The notes beneath the pieces are model-generated. The model worked only from the letters and a program-made list of their open reading frames with translations, ran no database searches and was not told where the DNA came from. From IMG/VR virus record IMGVR_UViG_3300031251_000049, positions 1 through 42,067 of that record: a stretch of 42,067 nucleotides of DNA; one strand, given 5' to 3'. Source of the DNA: a virus. Shown here piece after piece: positions 1 through 8,066 of the stretch. A program made the translations under genes and the position numbers. Positions within the stretch are counted from its first letter, which is position 1, and every line of letters begins with the position of its first letter.

Positions 1-33
1 ATCCGACGCCAAGCGTGAAATAGTCGCCGATAT
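1..33. repeat. Terminal direct repeat, left copy (circular closure)
   Basis: The first 33 bases are identical to the last 33 (42035-42067). A long reading frame continues in phase from position 1 into position 42034, so the repeat is best read as an assembly overlap of a circular or circularly permuted molecule, not as a biological terminal repeat. The unique circle would be 42,034 bp. Confidence 0.9.
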
Positions 34-1459
34 CAGCCGTGCTAATCATGATGCTCGCATTTGGCGGGATACCGTAGACCTCGACCGGAGTGTCTGTGCC
101 GGGGACCGGCGCGGTGGCTTTGTTGAACAATTTGAAATATGCCCACGAAGCCGAGTTGTTAGAGAGAATGGTGCTATAGACCTGATGTTGACCGGTGATA
201 ACGAGCGTCGCATTTGTCGTCGCCGCGGATATCACTGCGCTGCGGCCGGTGAGGCCGGTGTTGACCTGCGTTCTTAGGATGGTCGCAACGGTGGCATTTG
301 TAATGTTTGCCAGAGGCGGTGGCGTGACGCTAAGCCGGTAAGCTACCGTAAACGTGCCGCTTGTATAGGTATTGAGACGGAAGCGGAGTAGCGGCGCGAC
401 GGTGGCCGCGATGACTGTGTTACCGACCGCCAGACCGAAGTTTGCGGCCGTAGGGTTTGCCAGGGCGTTGAGGGCGGTATTTTGTATGAACGTCCAAGTT
501 GTTCCGCCGTCCCATGAACCCTCGAGATACATGGTCCCGCCCACGCCGACCGATGTGAGCTGGAATGTGATTGACGCATATCCGTTCGCGCTGAAAGCCG
601 AGCCCAAGACGCCAGCGGCGCTCCCGCTTACCGTCCCTGTGGCGTCGGATGTGATTACCCCGAGTGTGCCGGCGAGCTTGCTGTAAAGCGACTTTAGGAT
701 GGCGACGACGCTACCGCTACCCGTTCCGCTCCACGCCGCATCGGCTTGCGAGCCCTGCGTAACGTCAGAGCCGTCGGCAACTGAAACGGCGCTACCGCCC
801 GCGCTGGCGATCTTCTTTAAAAGCGCAATGACCGATCCGCTACCAGACGTCCACGCCGCATCGGATTGAGTGCCCGTCGCCGTCGCCATCGCCGCGAGAT
901 TGCCGCCGCTCTCAAGCGCGAGCGCCGACGTGTTAAGGTTTGTTCCCGCGTTCGCCGTGACTGCGCCGCTAACAGGAACGGCGACGCCGCTCGCGTTGCC
1001 TTGAATGGTGAGCGCCGTAGTCTGCGGCGTGCCGGGCGCGCTCTGCACATTCGTCAAATGCGCGTCGGTAGCTGCGCCGTTGAGCGTCCCGAGGTTGAAT
1101 GTCGGAGTCGCTGCGAAACTCGGAAGCGTGCCAGAAATGCCGAAGCTAGTATTCGAAATCGAGCCAATGACATTCGCGCCAGAGCCGAGTGTGATGTTTC
1201 CGGTTATGGAAACGCTTTGTCCAGACCACGAGACGGGCTGCGTTGTCTGGTAAAATGTCCCTGTTACAGCGAATGTTGCGCCGGTCGCCGGCTTGACGGG
1301 TAAGCCATTCGCCAGAGAGACAAGGCTTTCGGCGTTCGACGCCGATCCGCCAACGTCGAGTTGCACAACCTGCGTCTTTACGCCGGCCGAGAGCCTGTCT
1401 AGGCCGCGATATTTGTCACCGCTCGTCGTATTCTGATTAAGAATTGTGTCGTCTGTCAT
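1..1459 (-). CDS. Putative tail fibre/baseplate structural protein, N-terminal 486 codons (gene crosses the circular junction)
   Basis: The frame opens at ATG 1459 (MTDDTILNQN...) and is still open at position 1. Joined to 42034-41949 it gives 514 residues ending in TGA. The sequence is rich in Ser, Thr, Ala, Gly and Asn with alternating hydrophobic residues, as in beta-structured tail proteins. Two related segments of about 40 residues follow each other, each with a (S/A)DAAW motif followed by GSGSV(I/V)A(L/I)LK. That motif recurs in phage tail and baseplate proteins. The gene lies 4 bp after a small membrane protein gene and before two more tail-associated genes, far downstream of the tape measure gene in the same leftward series. 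The role in receptor binding or the baseplate is inferred from composition and position; no enzymatic motif is visible. Confidence 0.7.
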   Translation of the reverse strand, partial: MTDDTILNQNTTSGDKYRGLDRLSAGVKTQVVQLDVGGSASNAESLVSLANGLPVKPATGATFAVTGTFYQTTQPVSWSGQSVSITGNITLGSGANVIGSISNTSFGISGTLPSFAATPTFNLGTLNGAATDAHLTNVQSAPGTPQTTALTIQGNASGVAVPVSGAVTANAGTNLNTSALALESGGNLAAMATATGTQSDAAWTSGSGSVIALLKKIASAGGSAVSVADGSDVTQGSQADAAWSGTGSGSVVAILKSLYSKLAGTLGVITSDATGTVSGSAAGVLGSAFSANGYASITFQLTSVGVGGTMYLEGSWDGGTTWTFIQNTALNALANPTAANFGLAVGNTVIAATVAPLLRFRLNTYTSGTFTVAYRLSVTPPPLANITNATVATILRTQVNTGLTGRSAVISAATTNATLVITGQHQVYSTILSNNSASWAYFKLFNKATAPVPGTDTPVEVYGIPPNASIMISTADIGDYFTLGVG

Positions 1460-1463
1460 TGTT

Positions 1464-1754
1464 CTATTTCCAGAGGTTTTGATGCGAGCCGATGTATGAT
1501 AGAACGATTACGCCGCCGACGCCGATCAACCAGAAAATCGTGCGGTTTAGTCCAGTTTGCGCAGTTGTCCGCATATACCGCGTAAACTCCTGGTCTTTGC
1601 GAATTTCGCGCCGCTCGTCTGCGTCCTTACAATTCCATCCGGCCGTTATCTCTAATTTCCTCGCCATCGCCTCGAACAATAAGTCTTGACCCTCTTCGCT
1701 TCTCAGGGCCTCGATTACAGCCAGTTTTATATCTTCCTTCGTTAACTCATTCAT
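1464..1754 (-). CDS. Small protein with C-terminal membrane segment, lysis region
   Basis: This 96-residue protein starts MNELTKEDIK. It has a charged N-terminal two thirds (including a CKDADERREIRKDQE stretch) and one hydrophobic segment at about residues 71-89 (TIFWLIGVGGVIVLSYIG) close to the C-terminus. The shape, a soluble amphipathic part followed by one C-terminal membrane helix, resembles XhlA-type membrane proteins that assist holins. It directly follows the spanin genes, and no other holin candidate is obvious nearby. A holin-related role is a guess from position and topology; the family is not recognised. Confidence 0.6.
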   Translation of the reverse strand: MNELTKEDIKLAVIEALRSEEGQDLLFEAMARKLEITAGWNCKDADERREIRKDQEFTRYMRTTAQTGLNRTIFWLIGVGGVIVLSYIGSHQNLWK

Positions 1755-1765
1755 AGCGAAAAACC

Positions 1766-2050
1766 TTATTTATCGTCTGCGCCAAACTCGCTTTGAACAT
1801 CGCCATAAAATTGCGCGTCGTCTTCGAGGCGGCGATTCGCATTGATCGCAGCCGCTCTATTCTCAAGAGCGAATGTTTTTACGCTCTTGCCTTTCGTGAC
1901 TTTCGGAAGCGCCACAGGCTTACCGAAATTTTCGGGGGCGTCGGGGAGGCGTTGGCGCTCTAGCAGCGGCGTCGTCGAGTGAGCGCACGCCGCGAGCGAA
2001 AGCGTCGTCAACGTCACAGCCGCCATTCGTGCGATCGATCTTGGTTTCAT
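1766..2050 (-). CDS. Rz1-like outer membrane spanin lipoprotein (o-spanin), out-of-frame overlap with the Rz-like gene
   Basis: The product is 94 residues and starts MKPRSIARM. A basic N-terminus and hydrophobic stretch end in a lipobox (LSLAAC, Cys about residue 20), so it should be a lipidated outer membrane protein. Phage o-spanins bridge to the i-spanin and fuse the two membranes in the last step of lysis of Gram-negative hosts. The first 131 nt overlap the end of the Rz-like gene in another frame, the classic embedded Rz/Rz1 arrangement. Upstream in-frame codons exist, but only this ATG (2050) places the signal sequence at the N-terminus. It is longer than lambda Rz1 and only moderately proline-rich. 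Confidence 0.8.
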   Translation of the reverse strand: MKPRSIARMAAVTLTTLSLAACAHSTTPLLERQRLPDAPENFGKPVALPKVTKGKSVKTFALENRAAAINANRRLEDDAQFYGDVQSEFGADDK

Positions 2051-2372
2051 GTGCTGTGCCTTTCTCTGAATTCGAGAACTCGTCAATCTTCGCTTGTAAT
2101 GATTCCGCAAGGTCTTCGTTATCGTGCGCGCGACGCGCGGCCTCCGCTGCGATATGTTGCGCGGCTTCCCGCTCGCGCGCAAGCTCTCTCGCGTGCGCGT
2201 CCTCAAGCTCTGCCCGTGCCTGCGCCTCGTGCGCCTCATAGGCGACGCTGGCGCGATGATGGCCGTATCCATAGGCGAGCATCGCCACGATGGCGAGGCG
2301 TCCGACCTGGCTATTGACTAGCGATACAATGGCCTCGCCAATCATTTTGGCCAGTGTAAGAATGAAAGGCAT
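1920..2372 (-). CDS. Rz-like inner membrane spanin (i-spanin)
   Basis: This protein has 150 residues. A hydrophobic segment lies at about residues 20-38 (VNSQVGRLAIVAMLAYGYG), followed by a long Ala/Glu/Arg-rich helix with coiled-coil character (about residues 45-100), and a basic, Pro-rich end. This is the topology of phage i-spanins, which sit in the inner membrane and span the periplasm to meet the o-spanin lipoprotein. It lies immediately after the endolysin gene and contains the start of the o-spanin gene in another frame. A holin-like role is less likely because of the long coiled coil. Confidence 0.75.
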   Translation of the reverse strand: MPFILTLAKMIGEAIVSLVNSQVGRLAIVAMLAYGYGHHRASVAYEAHEAQARAELEDAHARELAREREAAQHIAAEAARRAHDNEDLAESLQAKIDEFSNSEKGTAHETKIDRTNGGCDVDDAFARGVRSLDDAAARAPTPPRRPRKFR

Positions 2373-2373
2373 T

Positions 2374-3327
2374 TTATATCCTCGCGTTTAAGCCAGAGCG
2401 GGCGTCGTCTACTCGCGCGTCCGCTGCGACGGATGCGCCTCGCCAAATGCGCCAAGCGAAGTAGGCCAGGAGCGCCAGAGAGAGCGCCAGAGCAGCATGT
2501 TCCCAATGCGCCTCGACCCATGCCAGCGCGCTGATGCCGCTATGCGCCGCTTCCGTGGCGCTCTGGACGGCGCTCGAGGCTTGCGAGGCCGTGTCGCTGA
2601 TTTGCGAGATGGTCTCCGCGGCCGTGCCGGCGATGGCGACGCCGGTCAATCCGCTTTTGACGCTATCTGTTCCCTGAATGGTGCGCGATCCGGCCGCGCG
2701 CAAATCATGCGCCGTGATTTCATCGCGCGGCTTATCCGTCACGCGACGCCACTTCGCATAGGCCGCGGCGAGGTCCGACGCATAGGCGTCAACCTTGCCA
2801 GGGCCATTATAGACGCGCGCGAATTTGCGCCAGTCGCGATTGCGAAGCGCGTCGGTGAGTTTGCTTTCCTCGATGAAAGAGGCCATTTGTTCAAGCTGTT
2901 CGCCCTCGCTGTCGCAAGCGCGCGCAAACATTTCTTTCGCGCTGGCGCATCCTGCGAGCTTGTAATTTTCCCCGAGAATTTGGCCTAGCCCGATAGAGAC
3001 GGCGCGGAATGCGCACTCTTCGTCAATATCAATTGCAGCGGATAGGCGAGCATAATTGCCGTCGCTCGTCCTAGGATATGGCCGCGTCCCCCAGCGCTTA
3101 TAAGCAAGTCCCGCGTCTATCGCGCCTTGCAGTTTGCGTGGCGGTAACACGCGGTAGAAGACATGCGGCTCGAAGAGAATGATCGGCCGGCGATTGGCGT
3201 CGTATCCGCTGTTGCGGCTTTCGACCGCCATGACGGCGCGCAAGGCCGCGACTTCGCAGCCGAGACGCTGCGCCGCGTCCTCAATATCGCCCGCTGTTAT
3301 GCGCTGAGCGCGCCCGGTAAAGTTCAT
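2374..3327 (-). CDS. Endolysin, N-acetylmuramidase (DUF3380/PF11860 type) with C-terminal membrane anchor
   Basis: The product is about 317 residues. Residues 1-180 match the phage N-acetylmuramidase pattern: AVMAVESRNSGYD with probable catalytic Glu36, then PIILFEPHVFYR, then the GLGQILGENY segment. It should cleave peptidoglycan glycan chains during lysis. The last ~45 residues hold a membrane segment (about 277-295, ALALSLALLAYFAWRIW), so the enzyme may be tethered to the membrane. The ATG at 3327 is chosen because GTGAGG lies 6 nt upstream; a GTG at 3339 would overlap the previous stop codon as GTGA. The spanin genes follow directly. Confidence 0.85.
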   Translation of the reverse strand: MNFTGRAQRITAGDIEDAAQRLGCEVAALRAVMAVESRNSGYDANRRPIILFEPHVFYRVLPPRKLQGAIDAGLAYKRWGTRPYPRTSDGNYARLSAAIDIDEECAFRAVSIGLGQILGENYKLAGCASAKEMFARACDSEGEQLEQMASFIEESKLTDALRNRDWRKFARVYNGPGKVDAYASDLAAAYAKWRRVTDKPRDEITAHDLRAAGSRTIQGTDSVKSGLTGVAIAGTAAETISQISDTASQASSAVQSATEAAHSGISALAWVEAHWEHAALALSLALLAYFAWRIWRGASVAADARVDDARSGLNARI

Positions 3328-3335
3328 GGCGCGCC

Positions 3336-4388
3336 TCACATTCTTAGTTTGATTTGCAGAAGCGCATTGCTTCCAGAGTTAAATGTATTTGCGTGCGATC
3401 CGTCTCCCTGCTCAATCGCCTGCACGTAATGCCATCCTAACTGCGGAGCGGCGCTTAATGATAGGTTTTGCGAAATAGCCTGAGACGCATTTTGTGTAGT
3501 ATTGTTTTGGGCAAACTGCCCATTAATCTGCGACGACGCGGAGTCGAGTCCTAAACTAACTTGCGTATAAGAGCCGGCGGTCGCCGCTGTCGTTGTAAGA
3601 GAATTATACGAGATTGCGATTGCGTCCTCTGCAAATCCGGTGACGAAATAAATTCGATTATTTGTGCTGCCATGGGCTGCGCGATAGCCGCTCGCCGTGA
3701 GCGTATAACTTGTATTGTCTTGAACGGATGCGAGCGCCTCGTCACGATTAAACATATTCCAAATGAGAAGCGCGCAATACGCCCCTCCGTTCGCCGCAGT
3801 GGGCGCAGGAACCCAATCGACAGCCGCCGATCCGCCGCAAAAAATCGTCCCCACATAAAGCCCGTAGCTTGCGGCGGGCCCATTCGTGACCGCATATTTA
3901 TTGACGATCAGTCCGGCGCTTCGCGTTAGTTCGGTTGTTCCCGCGCCTGTTCCGCGGGCTGTTTGCGATGACCACGCAGGGCCGCGCGTCGCGCGGATCG
4001 TGCCGGCGTCGCTCCACACGAATATGTCGTAAAGAGAATTTATGGCGGCTGCGGCCGGGCTTTTCGTGGCGTCGGTCGTGAGTTGCGATACCTCAGAGAA
4101 GACGGTCGGAACCCAGATTGTTCCATTCCAAACCGGGACCATGTTTCCGATATACGGCGTGTAATAAACCGTATTCGCGCCAGACACGCTGCTTGAGCCA
4201 AGCACAGGGGCTCCGCTCGTCAGCGTGAGCCTTCCACCAGGAGGACATTGCGCAAAAACGTAGCTCTCGATTTGCGCGCCAATGCCGCGGCAATCCGACT
4301 TGTCTGTGTTTTTATTTCCGCTCGCCGGAACGCCATCTGTGTTATAGTCGCGAAATACCGACTTAAAGAGTGTGTCGAGAGCGCCCAT
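3336..4388 (-). CDS. Putative tail-associated structural protein
   Basis: This 350-residue protein starts MGALDTLFKSVFRDYNTDG. It is rich in Gly, Ser, Thr and Asn and carries an NTVYYTPYIGNMVPVWNG stretch (about residues 72-90), a motif seen in proteins of unknown structure coded after tail-tip genes in many proteobacterial phages. The absence of charged clusters and the beta-rich composition suggest a virion component. It sits between the host-specificity (J-like) gene and the endolysin gene, with a short gap upstream. No enzymatic motif is seen; a fibre or tail-tip attachment role is inferred. Confidence 0.65.
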   Translation of the reverse strand: MGALDTLFKSVFRDYNTDGVPASGNKNTDKSDCRGIGAQIESYVFAQCPPGGRLTLTSGAPVLGSSSVSGANTVYYTPYIGNMVPVWNGTIWVPTVFSEVSQLTTDATKSPAAAAINSLYDIFVWSDAGTIRATRGPAWSSQTARGTGAGTTELTRSAGLIVNKYAVTNGPAASYGLYVGTIFCGGSAAVDWVPAPTAANGGAYCALLIWNMFNRDEALASVQDNTSYTLTASGYRAAHGSTNNRIYFVTGFAEDAIAISYNSLTTTAATAGSYTQVSLGLDSASSQINGQFAQNNTTQNASQAISQNLSLSAAPQLGWHYVQAIEQGDGSHANTFNSGSNALLQIKLRM

Positions 4389-4397
4389 TTTGTTCCT

Positions 4398-6425
4398 TTA
4401 AGCGTAGGTGGAAACGGAAGAAGACCACGGCCCCGTTGTCCCGTTCAATCCGATAAAGCGCGCCTGCGCATAGATCAGCGTCCCGCGCTTCACGCTTGGG
4501 CCTCGCAAAGCCCATTGCGAGAGAAGGATGGTCATCGGCTGCCAAGTCGCATTATCGTATGACCATCGGCCGTCCATCGTTAGCGTCTGGTCCGAAACGA
4601 GCGCGCTGAGATTGAGGCCGGGGACGCCATTTATCGGGCTGTTTGTATTCACGTCGAGCGAGAGCAGCACATAGCCATTCTGCGAATTCGCGGCGTCCGC
4701 TTGCGACGAAATATTGACCACGCTAGGGGCGGTAAGCGACGCCGCATTGATGATCGTGAGCGTAGAGACCGGATCGACTGGCGCAGGAACGTCCGCGTAA
4801 ATGTCCGCCGTTACCTCGCGGACAACGGCGCTCCACGTCGCTAGATTGCCAGACGGCTCGAGCTTTTCGACTCGACACACGGCGGGCAAGTTGAATGTTG
4901 GCGTATTAAACCCTATGACACGTTGACGAAGCGCCAGAATACCGCGAGGGCCGAGCGTTAGCGTGATCTTGCGTTTGCCGGCAAGGCGCTTCACCGCGCG
5001 CGCCGTCAGCCGGTATGCTTGGTTTGGCGAGGTAACATATTCATAATCAATCGTGGACGGGCGCTTTCCGACCTGCGATTGCGATACGAGATCGACATAT
5101 GTGGGCGCGGCATATTTCGCATATGACATGCGCGGCTCTACATACGTCGAGGCGACCTCATTAATCGCATCCGTCGTCGTCTCCGCGAACTCTTCTGAAA
5201 ATGATCCTATGTCGTTTTCTGTGAAAACGACTGATGGGTCCTCCCATTTTCCTATCCACATTGTAAAAAGGCCGCTTTCGTCTATGTCGTAAATTCCATC
5301 GCAAGACGCCATGATTTTCGCGAGCACGTCGCGCGGCGCTGCGTCAAACGGAATTATAGCCGACATGCGCGCGAAGGGCTCTTGCGCTGCGCCGCCTCCA
5401 AAAATGTTGTATGTCGCGCTAACGAGCGCCTCGCAGTCATTCGCGGCCGTCGCTATGTCTGTCCAATTCACCCCAGGCATTGCCGTTAGGCCCTGCGAGA
5501 TTAGCCACATGATGTAATGCGCTGCGATCAGGGCGGGATTTTCAGACCATTTCCAAGTCGTATTGTAAATGTCCCAAACGCCGCCGTTGAGCAGCGTTTG
5601 CGTCGCGTCGCGCGGATCATAAACGCGCGCCCCGCGATAGACGAAAGAAAACGCCGGGAAGCCATTAGGAAAGTATTTTGGACGGTCCCCATTCGTCGCG
5701 TTGGAGCTAGCATACATATAAAAACACGTTATACCTTTTCCTAAGCGCGTATTGTCCCAAATAGTTCCTAATGTTGTCCCGTCAGTGTTATCGGCTAGAT
5801 AGGTCAAGAGGACTGACGCATATCCCGCCTGCGTGGCGTTAATTGGCTCAATTCCGACATATGCGCAACCGAACAATCCCGCCAGAGTAGACGACGAATT
5901 GCTCTTAAACTTTATACCAGAATTAGGATAATATACATTGCATGGCGAGCCGCCTGCATAGTTATTGTTTAATTGCGTATATGATGTTACTTCGTCGTCA
6001 CATATAATTGCGTCAAATCCGTCGATTGGACCATCGCAAATATAAATCCCATAGACGAGATGCGCGCCGCCGTTGGACTCCACGACAAAGAAGACGCCGC
6101 TATGCTTCACCCGCCCGAACGTCAAAACGCGCGGGGCGTTGCTCTGGCGAATGGTCTGGCGCAGCGGAAGCGGGGGCGCGCCTAAAGATGGCGTCTGTTG
6201 TCCAAGGGACGGCCGCGAAGAGGTCCGGCTGAGAAGCGCATTAGCCCCGATAGACGCGCCGGCCGCGGCGACGCCAAGAGCCGTCCCGATGCCGACGGTG
6301 CCAAGGCCGAGAGAGGCCGCTCCGACGCCGGCGAAGGCCACGGCGTCGACCGCAAGGCCGACTCCGGTTAGCGCCAGCAAGCCGCCCGCGACAATGCCGG
6401 CGACCGTCCCGATGACCTTGCTCAT
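4398..6425 (-). CDS. Tail tip / host specificity protein (J-like, GTA gp15-like position)
   Basis: The product is 675 residues, beginning MSKVIGTVAG. The N-terminus is strongly hydrophobic and Gly/Ala-rich (residues 5-70), a form common in tail-tip proteins. Next come RVLTFGRVKHSGVFFV and the GGAHLVYGIYICDGPIDG region, typical of phage tail proteins that build the central tip and contact the host. The C-terminus (about 570-675) looks like Ig or fibronectin-type beta domains. The ATG at 6425 overlaps the previous stop as ATGA; a longer frame back to 6500 exists but would run into the preceding gene. Gene order (tape measure, three small distal tail genes, this gene) supports the call. Confidence 0.8.
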   Translation of the reverse strand: MSKVIGTVAGIVAGGLLALTGVGLAVDAVAFAGVGAASLGLGTVGIGTALGVAAAGASIGANALLSRTSSRPSLGQQTPSLGAPPLPLRQTIRQSNAPRVLTFGRVKHSGVFFVVESNGGAHLVYGIYICDGPIDGFDAIICDDEVTSYTQLNNNYAGGSPCNVYYPNSGIKFKSNSSSTLAGLFGCAYVGIEPINATQAGYASVLLTYLADNTDGTTLGTIWDNTRLGKGITCFYMYASSNATNGDRPKYFPNGFPAFSFVYRGARVYDPRDATQTLLNGGVWDIYNTTWKWSENPALIAAHYIMWLISQGLTAMPGVNWTDIATAANDCEALVSATYNIFGGGAAQEPFARMSAIIPFDAAPRDVLAKIMASCDGIYDIDESGLFTMWIGKWEDPSVVFTENDIGSFSEEFAETTTDAINEVASTYVEPRMSYAKYAAPTYVDLVSQSQVGKRPSTIDYEYVTSPNQAYRLTARAVKRLAGKRKITLTLGPRGILALRQRVIGFNTPTFNLPAVCRVEKLEPSGNLATWSAVVREVTADIYADVPAPVDPVSTLTIINAASLTAPSVVNISSQADAANSQNGYVLLSLDVNTNSPINGVPGLNLSALVSDQTLTMDGRWSYDNATWQPMTILLSQWALRGPSVKRGTLIYAQARFIGLNGTTGPWSSSVSTYA

Positions 6426-6769
6426 GCAGGAAAGCCCCAAGAGGCGAGTGGCCGCGGCCTCACGACAGCCACGACGCCGAAAGAGCGCACGACCGCCCAT
6501 CCGTCCCCCATGGCTAGCCCTAGCAACGCATCGCCGGCCAACTGCTCAAAAAGCAAGATGTCTCCTATCTGCGTCTCGCGCTCGAATAGGCCGATGCGAG
6601 CGGCGATGAATCTTGATCCCACGACCGAGCCGAGCCGCATCCAGGCCGCGCGCGCCTCGCGATCCGTCGTGACCGTCTTAACGCCGTGCTCTCGCATCCA
6701 AGCGAAGGGAAGCGCATAGCAGCCGCACCGCAGCGTCTTTTGTGCGCGCGCGAATTCCAGCGGCGTCAC
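6422..6769 (-). CDS. Distal tail assembly protein (DUF6950-like, NlpC/P60 position)
   Basis: This 115-residue protein starts TPLEFARAQKTLRCGCYALP after the initiator. The order tape measure, distal tail protein, DUF2163-like, this gene, J-like protein matches GTA-like and lambda-like tail modules, where this slot holds a DUF6950 or NlpC/P60 protein. The CGCYALPFAWM segment could correspond to the Cys of that fold, but a full Cys-His-His triad is not evident, so peptidase activity is doubtful. The GTG at 6769 is chosen because it overlaps the previous stop as GTGA; the frame is open farther upstream, but that part would lie inside the preceding gene. Confidence 0.65.
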   Translation of the reverse strand: MTPLEFARAQKTLRCGCYALPFAWMREHGVKTVTTDREARAAWMRLGSVVGSRFIAARIGLFERETQIGDILLFEQLAGDALLGLAMGDGWAVVRSFGVVAVVRPRPLASWGFPA

Positions 6770-7374
6770 GACGCCCAAATCACAGTTTGCCGCCCTGTGA
6801 GCAGCGCCACGCGCTCGAATACCTTGTCGCCAGGGTAGGCGTTTTGCTGATCCTGGTCGGTCACAAGCGCAATAGGCGGGATATGCTTTGTCGCAAAGAG
6901 CGGCTCGCATTTGAGCGGGATTGAGATTGTGCGCGTTTCGGAGTCGACCACGAGCGACGCGCTATCCATCAGATAGAGACCGATCAAATACGGCGTGTCC
7001 ATCGCTTGCTCGCTTCCGTCGCGCATGAGCGCATAGACGGCGCATGTCCTACCGCGGATTTGGTTCACTTCGTCTCGCGCGAGATCGAGAAACGACTTGC
7101 CGTCAGGCTCCATATTTGCAGCGAGTTGCAAGCCGGATAGCGTTAATGTGATCGCTTCCGTTTGCATGTTCGCGGAAGCCTCTAGGCCATCTATCGAGGC
7201 CAATCCCCCGAGACCAATCCACGACGTTCCGTCGCCTGCGATATGCTGGCCCTGGCCAGTCCAGACGCGCATGACGCCATCGGCGAAATCGAAGCGAACG
7301 CCAAGCGCCATTCGCACGATATGCCCAGAGACCATAGCTTGCGCGGTCCGGCTGAATACGATTGATTGCGTCAC
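6766..7374 (-). CDS. Distal tail / baseplate hub protein (DUF2163-like)
   Basis: The product is 202 residues from a GTG at 7374, which overlaps the previous stop as GTGA. Its N-terminal region (ALGVRFDFADGVMRVWTGQG, then DGTSWIGLGGLASIDG) has the pattern of tail proteins in the GTA gp13/DUF2163 position: a beta-rich domain followed by TEAITLTLSGL. It lies between the distal tail protein gene and the DUF6950-like gene in a fully overlapping gene chain, which suggests coupled translation. Family assignment is from pattern and order. Confidence 0.65.
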   Translation of the reverse strand: MTQSIVFSRTAQAMVSGHIVRMALGVRFDFADGVMRVWTGQGQHIAGDGTSWIGLGGLASIDGLEASANMQTEAITLTLSGLQLAANMEPDGKSFLDLARDEVNQIRGRTCAVYALMRDGSEQAMDTPYLIGLYLMDSASLVVDSETRTISIPLKCEPLFATKHIPPIALVTDQDQQNAYPGDKVFERVALLTGRQTVIWAS

Positions 7375-8066
7375 CAGGAAGCTTCCACAAAGTCGAATGT
7401 AACGCGGCCACTCCATGGAACGTCGAGGCTTTGCGCAAGCGCGGCGCTGTCTGGCGTGAGATAGGCGAGCATCATCGGCTCGTCGATCTCAATCGAGAGC
7501 CCCGACGAATAGGCGGCGCGCGTCGGAGGCCAAATGCTCAAGAGCGTCGGCGTTCCCGCCCAAATGCCTTGCACAAGATGAATACGGCCATTCAACTCGA
7601 TATAGTCCCCGGCTGTGATTGGCGCAGCGGTCGAATTCGTCACCTGAATTTGCGTCGCATTTTGCGCCACGTCAGCGGCAAGAAAGCAATCGCCAGTGCG
7701 CTGCGAGAACTTCGTTCCGTCAGAGAACGAAACAGGCTGCGAAAACTGCGTTAGGATCGGCGTCGTAACGCCAGCGCGCGTATAAGGCGCGTTCGCGTGG
7801 TCATATGGTCCGACATAGACAGGGACGCGCGATCCGCAAAGCTGAGACCACATGGCGCGATAAGCAGGAAGCTTCGTCAGTTTGAATACGGGGATATCCT
7901 CAAGAGACAAGCGCCAGCCGCCCGCGCTGCTCACGACCGATTGAGCGCGACCGGCGAGAGGCGTCGGCCCGTTCCAAATCGGTTGATCAACTTTCATTGT
8001 GACTTTGCGCGGCGCGAGCATCTGCGGCCACGCGACGATTGTTGGGTCTCTCACGTTGAACGCCAT
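7371..8066 (-). CDS. Distal tail protein following the tape measure (Dit-like position)
   Basis: This 231-residue protein starts MAFNVRDPTIVAWPQ. It is beta-rich, with WRLSLEDIPVFKLTKLPAYR and a later DYIELNGRIHLVQG segment, as in phage proteins encoded directly after the tape measure. Its place at the start of the distal tail cluster suggests the first protein of the tail tip. ATG 8066 is chosen because the frame upstream lies within the tape measure gene; the overlap is 16 nt. It could instead be a second minor tail protein of the DUF2460/2163 group. Confidence 0.65.
   Translation of the reverse strand: MAFNVRDPTIVAWPQMLAPRKVTMKVDQPIWNGPTPLAGRAQSVVSSAGGWRLSLEDIPVFKLTKLPAYRAMWSQLCGSRVPVYVGPYDHANAPYTRAGVTTPILTQFSQPVSFSDGTKFSQRTGDCFLAADVAQNATQIQVTNSTAAPITAGDYIELNGRIHLVQGIWAGTPTLLSIWPPTRAAYSSGLSIEIDEPMMLAYLTPDSAALAQSLDVPWSGRVTFDFVEASW

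Noticed and set aside
1-33. Physical direct terminal repeats of a linear virion
   Set aside because: A 33-bp length and a gene reading through the join fit an assembler overlap; real terminal repeats are usually longer and not inside a gene.
1979-2317. Rightward frame opposite the spanin genes
   Set aside because: Arg-rich composition typical of an antisense shadow; no ribosome binding site, and the leftward spanin pair explains the DNA.
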